This document shows positions 1-5,133 of a stretch of DNA of 5,133 nt, in pieces. The DNA lies in contig CAMBLP010000151.1 in the NCBI GenBank assembly GCA_945868195.1, positions 1 through 5,133 on the forward strand, given 5' to 3'. Numbering within the stretch: position 1 is the first letter of the stretch; each line of letters opens with the position of its first letter. The stretch comes from Bordetella parapertussis. Lineage in GTDB: Bacteria; Pseudomonadota; Gammaproteobacteria; Burkholderiales; Burkholderiaceae_B. The notes under the pieces are model-generated. The model did no database searches. It saw only the letters and a list, made by a program, of their open reading frames with translations, and was not told the origin of the DNA. The position numbers and the translations under genes were made by a program.

Positions 1-51
1 TATGTATTTCGTGTTTCTTTCAAAATGCCATAGGCCTCGTTTCACAATCGC

Positions 52-81
52 ATAGGGGGCGATGGGAGCTCGGCCCCCTAT
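52..81. repeat. Perfect 9-bp inverted repeat upstream of etfB
   Basis: The arm ATAGGGGGC (52-60) is exactly complementary to GCCCCCTAT (73-81), with 12 bases between them. The arm centres are 21 bp apart, about two helical turns, which would suit a dimeric DNA-binding protein. It lies just upstream of a TAAAAT hexamer (88-93), so it would cover the -35 and spacer region of an etfB promoter. It could instead be the 3'-end hairpin of a gene lying to the left, but no U tract follows it on either strand. The repeat is seen directly; any role is inference. Confidence 0.55.
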
Positions 82-87
82 ATCCGG

Positions 88-93
88 TAAAAT
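88..93 (+). promoter_or_regulatory. Candidate -10 element for etfBA
   Basis: TAAAAT matches five of six bases of the sigma-70 -10 consensus and lies 51 bp before the etfB start codon. No good TTGACA-like -35 box sits 16-18 bp upstream; that space is taken by the inverted repeat at 52-81. If this is the promoter, it would probably need an activator or rely on the -10 element. A TTTAAT at 111-116 is a weaker alternative. Confidence 0.3.
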
Positions 94-144
94 CGAAGGT
101 ATGTGTGTACTTTAATTGCTTGATTTATCTTTGGAGATCGTTGG

Positions 145-894
145 ATGAAGGTGCTTGTGCCTGTAAAACGTGTCGTTGACTACAACGTCAAAGTACGCGT
201 CAAATCGGATCAGTCGGGTGTCGATATCGCAAATGTCAAGATGTCGATGAATCCTTTTGATGAAATCGCTGTCGAAGAAGCCACGCGTCTCAAGGAAAAA
301 GGTGCAGCGACTGAAATCATCGCTGTATCCTGCGGTGTTGCTCAATGTCAGGAAACACTCCGCACGGCCATGGCGATTGGCGCGGATCGTGGCATTCTTG
401 TACAGACCGATGTCGAGCTTCAGCCTCTTGCTGTTGCCAAGCTTCTCAAGGTCTTGGTTGAAAAAGAACAGCCTCAGCTCGTGATTCTTGGTAAGCAGGC
501 GATCGATGACGATGCCAATCAAACAGGTCAAATGTTAGCGGCCTTACTTGGTTGGTCACAGGCGACTTTCGCCAGTAAAGTCGAGCTCGGTGAGGGTGTT
601 GTGCGGGTCACCCGCGAAGTCGATGGTGGTCTAGAAACCTTAGAACTCAAATTGCCCGCGATCGTGACAACGGATTTGCGTTTGAACGAGCCTCGCTACG
701 TGACCTTGCCCAACATTATGAAGGCCAAGAAAAAGCAGCTTGATACGGTGACTCCACAGGATTTAGGTGTCGATGTCGCGCCTCGCCTCAAGACACTCAA
801 GGTGACAGAACCATCAGCGCGGTCCGCCGGCGTCAAGGTCCCCGATGTCGCTGCACTCGTCGATAAACTCAAGAACGAAGCTAAGGTGGTTTGA
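145..894 (+). CDS. etfB: Electron transfer flavoprotein, beta subunit
   Basis: This is the small subunit of the heterodimeric cytoplasmic ETF, which takes electrons from acyl-CoA and related dehydrogenases and delivers them to ETF:quinone oxidoreductase. The 249-residue length is normal for the family. The N-terminus [10 protein letters not shown] is the usual family start, and GGAG at 133-136 sits 8 bases before the ATG. The nucleotide-binding stretch [15 protein letters not shown] (116-130) matches canonical ETFs that hold structural AMP in this subunit. The stretch [10 protein letters not shown] (155-164) and the following LPAIV fit the ETF-beta signature. The recognition loop [18 protein letters not shown] (180-197) is nearly identical to the mammalian one; Leu188 corresponds to the human Leu195 that docks into partner dehydrogenases. 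The close match to canonical ETFs argues against a bifurcating FixA-type subunit. The gene ends 2 bp before etfA, so the two are co-transcribed. Confidence 0.97.
   Translation: MKVLVPVKRVVDYNVKVRVKSDQSGVDIANVKMSMNPFDEIAVEEATRLKEKGAATEIIAVSCGVAQCQETLRTAMAIGADRGILVQTDVELQPLAVAKLLKVLVEKEQPQLVILGKQAIDDDANQTGQMLAALLGWSQATFASKVELGEGVVRVTREVDGGLETLELKLPAIVTTDLRLNEPRYVTLPNIMKAKKKQLDTVTPQDLGVDVAPRLKTLKVTEPSARSAGVKVPDVAALVDKLKNEAKVV
883..889 (+). promoter_or_regulatory. Ribosome binding site that fixes the etfA start
   Basis: AAGGTGG lies inside the last codons of etfB, 7 bases before the ATG at 897. The spacing suits that ATG. A TTG at 891-893 in the same frame would be only one base away from this site, too close to be used as the start. 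Confidence 0.6.
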
Positions 895-896
895 TC

Positions 897-1823
897 ATGT
901 CTATTCTTGTCATTGCTGAACACGATAATGTCCAATTGAAAGCTGCGACCCATAATGTCGTGGCCGCTGCTTCCAAAATTGGTGGCGATATTCATGTCCT
1001 CGTCGCCGGTGCAAACGCCGCGGCTGTCGCACAGCAGGCCGCCAAGATTGCTGGCGTTTCTAAAGTGTTGTTGGCGGAGTCCCCTGCCTTGGCCGATAGC
1101 CTGGCAGAAAACGTCGCCGAGCAAGTCTTGGCGTTGGCGCCTGGCTATAGCCATATTCTGTTTGCTGCAACAGCATCTGGCAAAAATGTGTCTCCCCGCG
1201 TGGCGGCTCGTCTTGATGTGGCGCAGATTTCTGAAATTCAGTCCGTCCTATCAGCGGATACGTTCGAACGCGCGATCTATGCGGGTAATGCAGTGGCGAC
1301 TGTTCAGTCGGCTGATCCAGTCAAAGTGATGACAGTGCGCACGACCGGTTTTGACGCAGCGCCTGAGGGCGGGAGTGCAGCCGTCGAATCAGTGACTCCA
1401 ACAGCGTCTGCGGGACTTTCTACTTTCGTTGGGCGCGAAGTCGCAAAAAGCGATCGTCCAGAGCTCGCGGGTGCCAAGGTCGTGGTCTCAGGTGGTCGTG
1501 GCATGGGCAGCGCTGAAAACTTCAAGATTCTCGATCCGTTGGCCGATAAGCTCGGTGCCGCACTGGGTGCTTCACGGGCCGCTGTTGACGCGGGCTATGC
1601 ACCTAACGATTGGCAGGTCGGCCAGACTGGCAAAATCGTAGCACCTCAACTGTATGTGGCCATTGGCATTTCCGGTGCAATCCAACACTTGGCAGGTATG
1701 AAAGATTCCAAGGTCATCGTGGCGGTTAATAAAGACGCTGAAGCGCCTATTTTTGGTGTGGCGGATTACGGTTTGGTGGCAGACTTGTTCACTGCGGTTC
1801 CTGAACTCGTCACGACCTTGTAA
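897..1823 (+). CDS. etfA: Electron transfer flavoprotein, alpha subunit
   Basis: This is the FAD-carrying subunit of ETF and partner of the preceding EtfB. I take ATG 897 as the start, giving 308 residues, a typical length; the family N-terminus [11 protein letters not shown] then begins exactly at Met1. Residues 1 to about 180 form the N-terminal alpha/beta domain, and the rest is the FAD domain. Visible FAD-binding elements are SGGRGMGS (198-205), SRAAVDAG (226-233), VGQTGKIV and [16 protein letters not shown] (from 252). The last matches the ETF-alpha signature through Asn278. Arg227, Thr244 and His264 line up with human Arg249, Thr266 and His286, which contact the flavin, so the protein looks fully active. 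The gene starts 2 bp after the etfB stop, suggesting coupled translation. Two hairpins, the second a strong terminator, follow the stop codon. Confidence 0.97.
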   Translation: MSILVIAEHDNVQLKAATHNVVAAASKIGGDIHVLVAGANAAAVAQQAAKIAGVSKVLLAESPALADSLAENVAEQVLALAPGYSHILFAATASGKNVSPRVAARLDVAQISEIQSVLSADTFERAIYAGNAVATVQSADPVKVMTVRTTGFDAAPEGGSAAVESVTPTASAGLSTFVGREVAKSDRPELAGAKVVVSGGRGMGSAENFKILDPLADKLGAALGASRAAVDAGYAPNDWQVGQTGKIVAPQLYVAIGISGAIQHLAGMKDSKVIVAVNKDAEAPIFGVADYGLVADLFTAVPELVTTL

Positions 1824-1828
1824 TGCTG

Positions 1829-1848
1829 CAGGGCGATTGATCGCCCTG
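1829..1848 (+). other. Hairpin directly after etfA
   Basis: CAGGGCGA (1829-1836) pairs perfectly with TCGCCCTG (1841-1848) around a TTGA tetraloop, starting 5 bases after the etfA stop codon. No U tract follows, so it is not an intrinsic terminator by itself. A 3'-end stability or processing structure ahead of the true terminator is a reasonable inference. Confidence 0.55.
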
Positions 1849-1860
1849 GCCACAGAACCG

Positions 1861-1907
1861 ACCCCCACGCGTTGGATTTTTATCCAATGACTGGGGGTTT
1901 ATTTTTT
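1861..1907 (+). terminator. Rho-independent terminator of etfBA
   Basis: The outer stem pairs ACCCCCA (1861-1867) with TGGGGGT (1892-1898). After a 2x2 internal loop, an inner stem pairs CGTTGGAT (1870-1877) with ATCCAATG (1882-1889), including one G-U pair, closed by a TTTT loop. The stem is followed at once by TTTATTTTTT (1898-1907). A GC-rich base next to a long U tract is the classic intrinsic terminator form. It should end most etfBA transcripts before the acyl-CoA dehydrogenase gene, whose start lies 40 bases further on. Confidence 0.88.
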
Positions 1908-1938
1908 GTGTCTGGCTTGGTTTTTCTTTTGTTTTTTT

Positions 1939-1944
1939 AGGTGA
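1939..1944 (+). promoter_or_regulatory. Ribosome binding site of the acyl-CoA dehydrogenase gene
   Basis: AGGTGA precedes the ATG at 1948 by 3 bases (6 bases counted from AGG). It follows directly on an A-free, T-rich run (1902-1938), so the leader should be largely unstructured. No convincing -10 or -35 pair is visible between the etfA terminator and this site. Confidence 0.6.
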
Positions 1945-1947
1945 TTT

Positions 1948-3789
1948 ATGGCGTACAGCGCTCCTGTCGATGATTTCAAATTTGTCTTCAACTATCTTGC
2001 GGATATGCCTAGTCTGTTGAGTTTGCCCGCTTTTTCAGGGGTGGAGATGGATTTGTTAAACGCCGTGCTCGAGGAAAACGCAAAGTTCACCGCAGAAGTG
2101 GTCGCACCAACCAATAGGGTCAGTGATCAGCACCCGCCCGTCTGCCAAGCGGGTCATGTGCGCATGCCTGCCCCTATTCATGCAGCATTTAAAAGCTTTG
2201 TTGATGGTGGTTGGCAGGGTCTTCGTCACCCGGAGCAGTGGGGTGGTCAAGGGTTACCGAAGCTGCTTGCGACCGCGACAACGGAAAACTTGTATGCCGC
2301 GAACGTTGCTTTTTCTTTATGTCCGTTGTTGACGGATGGTGTGATTGAGGCCTTACTGCTAACAGGTTCAGATGCTCAGAAAAAGACCTATATCGAGCCC
2401 TTGGTGAGTGGCAAGTGGACCGGGACGATGAACTTGACCGAGTCTCAGTCCGGCTCGGATTTATCGCTTGTCTCGACCAAAGCCATCGCTCAGGCCGATG
2501 GGTCCTATCGCTTGTTTGGTCAGAAAATCTACATCACTTTCGGCGAACATGATCTCGCTGAAAATATCGTGCATCTAGTATTGGCGCGCACCGCGGATGC
2601 ACCTCCAGGTGTCAAAGGTTTGTCATTGTTTATCGTGCCAAAATTTTTAGTGAATGCCGACAGCTCGCTCGGTGCGCGTAACGATGTCTGTTGCGCCTCG
2701 CTTGAACATAAGCTCGGCATCCATGGCAGTCCGACTGCAGTGCTGTTGTTTGGTGATAATAAGGGCGAGGTTGGGCAAGGGGCGATCGGCACTCTGGTTG
2801 GAGAGGAGAATCGCGGTCTCGAATACATGTTCATCATGATGAACGCTGCGCGTTTTGCCGTGGGCGTCCAAGGTATTGGGGTCAGCGAAGCCGCGACCCA
2901 AAAGGCCACGACTTACGCGCGTGATCGTGTCCAGAGTCGCGCCGTTGAAGGTTCTGCGGGCCCTGTGCCGATTATCCAGCACCCTGATGTGCAGCGTATG
3001 CTGATGACGATGCGTGCGTTGACTGAGGGCGCTCGGGCGATCGCTTGTGTGGCGGCTGCGGCTGACGATCTCAGTATTGAGCATCCTGATGCCGAGGTGC
3101 GACGCGAGTATCAGGCTCTCTATGATTATCTCGTGCCAGTTGTCAAAGGCTTTTCAACCGAATGTTCGCTTGAAGTGTCTTCTCTCGGCGTGCAGGTGCA
3201 CGGTGGCATGGGATTCATCGAGGAAACGGGGGCCGCGCAGTTTTATCGTGACGCGCGTATTTTGACGATTTATGAAGGGACGACAGCGATCCAGGCGAAC
3301 GATCTGATTGGTCGCAAGACGCTTCGTGATGGCGGTGCTGCCGCGCAACGTCTGAGCCAGCGGATGAAACAAACCGTGGCAGCTGTCCGAGATGCTGCCG
3401 ATCGCGTTCATGTGAGTGAGCGGGCAGGCATGCTACTGATTGCGGACAATCTCTCGCGTGCGGTTACGCATTACGATGCGGTAGTTTCTTTTGTGCTTGC
3501 GCAGACCAAAGACCACATTCGCGCTGTCTATGCAGGGAGCGTGCCTTATTTGATGCTCACGGGATATGTCTTGAGTGGCTGGTTGATGGCGCGTGCGGCA
3601 CTTGCCTGCGCTGAGCCTCAAACAGAAAATGGGGATGCAGGACTTTCACCCGCTTTCATGAAAAACAAAGGTGCGACAGCAGTTTTTTATGCGGGTGTCA
3701 TCTTGCCTCGCACGCAAGCGCTTGCGGATGCGATTCATCAAGGTGTCGTGTTGACGCAAGCCGTCGATCACTCCACCTTGATGCTTTAA
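1948..3789 (+). CDS. Acyl-CoA dehydrogenase, large five-domain (DmdC-like) type
   Basis: This FAD enzyme oxidises an acyl-CoA to the 2,3-enoyl-CoA and should hand electrons to the ETF encoded just upstream. At 613 residues it is much longer than the roughly 380-residue classical enzymes. The architecture, read by eye, is: a short N-terminal acyl-CoA dehydrogenase motif (YSAPVDDFKFVFN, 3-15); helical N-domain (about 50-155); beta middle domain with the flavin loop NLTESQSGSD (162-171) and EHKLGIHGSPT (253-263); helical C-domain with Arg302, QVHGGMGF (416-423) and YEGTT (442-446); and an extra C-terminal helical domain (about 470-600). Glu443 in YEGTT is at the usual catalytic-base position, so the enzyme looks active. 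The family is often annotated as 3-methylmercaptopropionyl-CoA dehydrogenase, but members act on various acyl-CoAs and no neighbour here supports dimethylsulfoniopropionate use. The substrate is therefore unassigned. Confidence 0.93.
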   Translation: MAYSAPVDDFKFVFNYLADMPSLLSLPAFSGVEMDLLNAVLEENAKFTAEVVAPTNRVSDQHPPVCQAGHVRMPAPIHAAFKSFVDGGWQGLRHPEQWGGQGLPKLLATATTENLYAANVAFSLCPLLTDGVIEALLLTGSDAQKKTYIEPLVSGKWTGTMNLTESQSGSDLSLVSTKAIAQADGSYRLFGQKIYITFGEHDLAENIVHLVLARTADAPPGVKGLSLFIVPKFLVNADSSLGARNDVCCASLEHKLGIHGSPTAVLLFGDNKGEVGQGAIGTLVGEENRGLEYMFIMMNAARFAVGVQGIGVSEAATQKATTYARDRVQSRAVEGSAGPVPIIQHPDVQRMLMTMRALTEGARAIACVAAAADDLSIEHPDAEVRREYQALYDYLVPVVKGFSTECSLEVSSLGVQVHGGMGFIEETGAAQFYRDARILTIYEGTTAIQANDLIGRKTLRDGGAAAQRLSQRMKQTVAAVRDAADRVHVSERAGMLLIADNLSRAVTHYDAVVSFVLAQTKDHIRAVYAGSVPYLMLTGYVLSGWLMARAALACAEPQTENGDAGLSPAFMKNKGATAVFYAGVILPRTQALADAIHQGVVLTQAVDHSTLML

Positions 3790-3799
3790 GGTCTTAGAC

Positions 3800-5133
3800 T
3801 CAAGGCAACATTGCATCGAGGCTTGTATTGACCTCGATGAGTAGGGGTTCACGCGACAACAGCGCAGCCTTGATGACTGTATCGATCTCGGACTTCTTTT
3901 CAAGGCGCGTCGCTTTCATGCCAAAGCTCGTCGCGAGCGTGTAAAAGTCGGGGTTAAATAACGAGGTGCCGCTCACGCGCCCTGGATAGCCGCGCTCTTG
4001 ATGCAAACGTATCGAACCATAGCTGCAGTTGTTTGAGACGATGAAAATAATGGGAAGCTTACGCTCCACCGCGAGAATCATTTCATTGCCTGTCATGAGA
4101 AAACCACCATCTCCGACGATGCAGATGGTCGTGCGCTTGGGGTCGCGTAATGCGCAAGCGAGTGCGGCGGGCGTGCCGTAACCCATCGCTCCAGCCAAGG
4201 GCGCCATTAAGCGTTGACCTGACTTGAAGTTGAAGTGTCGATAAACGGGAGCGGCAAAAGTACCCGCATCTAAACAAACTGTCGTATCCCGAGTCGCATT
4301 GTCGGCAACCGCCCGCACAACATCCGTGAAGTTGACGCCTTGTTTGGCTTCGCGGTTGGGCCATGCCGCATAGAGCAGTGCGTGTTGGCGTAGTGTCTTG
4401 AGCCACTCCTGTCGAGCGGAGCCAGGCTGGGTCGCGTTAGCTTGCGTGAGCGCGCGCACCAAGGCGACCGGATCACAGACAAGCGGATAGTCGGCCACCG
4501 TATCCCAATTGACAATACGTGAATCCGGATAGCAGTGCAGCAGCGTTTGTGGTGCTTGAGCGTAGCGCGGAAACTGGAAATTTTGAGTCGTGATGTCTCC
4601 TAGGCGGGTGCCAAGCGCTAGGATGAAGTCACTCTCTTGCAGTGTGGCCATTTGGGCTGACGGATTGGACAGACCGAGGTCACCAACGAAAAAAGGATCG
4701 TCATTAGCAAAAATATCGTGGCGACGAAAGGACACCAGCGTAGGCAGTTGCCAATGGTGCACAAAGGCGCTGAGCGCTTCGCGCCCGCCGGGACAATCAA
4801 ACATCCCGCCAGCAATCACAACCGGTCTTTTGGCATCCGCTAGGCGTTTGCCAATCTCATCCATGGTGGATTGTTCGGGTAGTCCAAAAATCTGCGCATG
4901 GTTTTTGAAACTTGGCTTGGCGACGGTCTGTTGTTGAATATCCTCTGGGATCACCAACACGACAGGTCCGGGAACACCAGAGGTCGCCATCCGGATGGCT
5001 TTGAAAGCCGTCTCACCGAGTTGCTGGGGGGTCTGGCATTCGAACACCCATTTGGCAATTGAGCCGTACATTTTTTGATAGTCAATTTCTTGGAAAGCTT
5101 CGCGGCGTAAATCTCGGGCGGCGATTTGTCCCA
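3800..5133 (-). CDS. ThDP-dependent enzyme, acetolactate-synthase-like, N-terminus beyond the window
   Basis: The visible 443 residues belong to the ThDP decarboxylase/ligase superfamily. The frame stays open to the right edge: upstream of a Met at 5071 it reads GQIAARDLRREAFQEIDYQK, a conserved end segment of the pyrimidine-binding domain. The gene therefore starts outside the window, probably lacking about 110 residues, including the catalytic glutamate. A central Rossmann-like domain follows (VVIAGG, then ALGTRLGD). The C-terminal ThDP/Mg domain has GDGG (codons 4114-4103), the NN pair (4033-4028) and YGSIRLHQERGYPGRVSG. After NN, true acetohydroxyacid synthases usually have a Trp in a QWQ-like motif; here the sequence is LHQ. 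No small regulatory-subunit gene follows, because the next gene converges from the other side. The protein is thus probably a 2-oxoacid-processing enzyme of unknown substrate rather than IlvB. Confidence 0.88.
   Translation of the reverse strand, partial: GQIAARDLRREAFQEIDYQKMYGSIAKWVFECQTPQQLGETAFKAIRMATSGVPGPVVLVIPEDIQQQTVAKPSFKNHAQIFGLPEQSTMDEIGKRLADAKRPVVIAGGMFDCPGGREALSAFVHHWQLPTLVSFRRHDIFANDDPFFVGDLGLSNPSAQMATLQESDFILALGTRLGDITTQNFQFPRYAQAPQTLLHCYPDSRIVNWDTVADYPLVCDPVALVRALTQANATQPGSARQEWLKTLRQHALLYAAWPNREAKQGVNFTDVVRAVADNATRDTTVCLDAGTFAAPVYRHFNFKSGQRLMAPLAGAMGYGTPAALACALRDPKRTTICIVGDGGFLMTGNEMILAVERKLPIIFIVSNNCSYGSIRLHQERGYPGRVSGTSLFNPDFYTLATSFGMKATRLEKKSEIDTVIKAALLSREPLLIEVNTSLDAMLP
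3814..3839. repeat. 8-bp inverted repeat at the convergent gene ends
   Basis: CATCGAGG (3814-3821) and CCTCGATG (3832-3839) are exact complements separated by 10 bases. They lie within the last codons of the minus-strand gene and 25 bp past the stop of the dehydrogenase gene. A hairpin could form in either transcript, but no U tract follows on either strand. It may help protect 3' ends or may be chance, since these bases also encode protein. I see no proper terminator for either gene in the 10-bp gap 3790-3799. Confidence 0.3.

Noticed and set aside
1..144. Possible 3' end of an upstream gene or a small leader peptide, such as the ATG at position 2 (17 codons).
   Set aside because: The short frame has no ribosome binding site visible in the window and no recognisable sequence; the frame that stays open runs out of frame into etfB. 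Nothing can be supported.
112..531. Open minus-strand frame of about 139 codons opposite etfB.
   Set aside because: It lies wholly opposite a certain gene, its product resembles nothing I recognise, and its composition fits the antisense of etfB codons.
891..896. TTG at 891 as an upstream start for etfA, overlapping the etfB stop.
   Set aside because: It adds only Met-Ile before the family-typical [11 protein letters not shown], and the ribosome binding site at 883-889 is spaced for ATG 897.
145..1823. etfBA as a bifurcating FixAB-type ETF.
   Set aside because: The AMP-site stretch, recognition loop and lengths match canonical ETFs, and no fixC/fixX or ferredoxin gene is present in the window.
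1902..1938. Promoter for the acyl-CoA dehydrogenase inside the T-rich spacer.
   Set aside because: No TATAAT-like hexamer exists, since the stretch has no A on the + strand; TTGGTT at 1917 has no partner at the right distance.
2529..3084. Two long overlapping minus-strand open frames opposite the acyl-CoA dehydrogenase.
   Set aside because: Both are opposite a well-conserved coding region and show no recognisable motifs; they are shadows of its codon usage.

Overview
The window holds a short, ordinary metabolic locus from a bacterium. On the + strand are the two subunits of an electron transfer flavoprotein (etfB, etfA), followed by a large five-domain acyl-CoA dehydrogenase. On the - strand, converging on the dehydrogenase, is a thiamine-diphosphate (ThDP) enzyme of the acetolactate-synthase superfamily. 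That last gene is cut by the right edge of the window. By eye the GC content is moderate (low to mid 50s %). The protein sequences look proteobacterial, and etfB-etfA followed by a roughly 600-residue acyl-CoA dehydrogenase is an order I associate with Betaproteobacteria (Burkholderiales, perhaps Alcaligenaceae-like). That placement is an impression, not a search result.

Layout: 1-144 is a leader with no assignable gene. It holds a perfect 9-bp inverted repeat and a plausible -10 element ahead of etfB. etfB (145-894) and etfA (897-1823) are separated by 2 bp and are surely one transcript. The spacer 1824-1947 contains a small hairpin, a strong intrinsic terminator with a two-part stem and U tract, and then a T-rich leader that carries the ribosome binding site of the acyl-CoA dehydrogenase (1948-3789). 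The dehydrogenase and the ThDP enzyme (3800-5133, minus strand) end tail to tail with a 10-bp gap.

How the genes work together: acyl-CoA dehydrogenases oxidise an acyl-CoA at the alpha-beta bond using FAD and pass the electrons to ETF. ETF passes them to the membrane enzyme ETF:quinone oxidoreductase, which is not in the window. So etfBA and the dehydrogenase form one functional unit even though a terminator lies between them. The substrate of the dehydrogenase cannot be read from the sequence. Its architecture is that of the family often labelled DmdC-like (3-methylmercaptopropionyl-CoA dehydrogenase), which covers many substrates. The ThDP enzyme is on the other strand and is not part of that transcript. 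Its role is unknown, and its active-site segment does not look like a true acetohydroxyacid synthase.

I do not see a novel system, mobile element, CRISPR array or RNA gene here. The points most worth a second look are the regulatory structures around etfBA and the uncertain identity of the ThDP enzyme.
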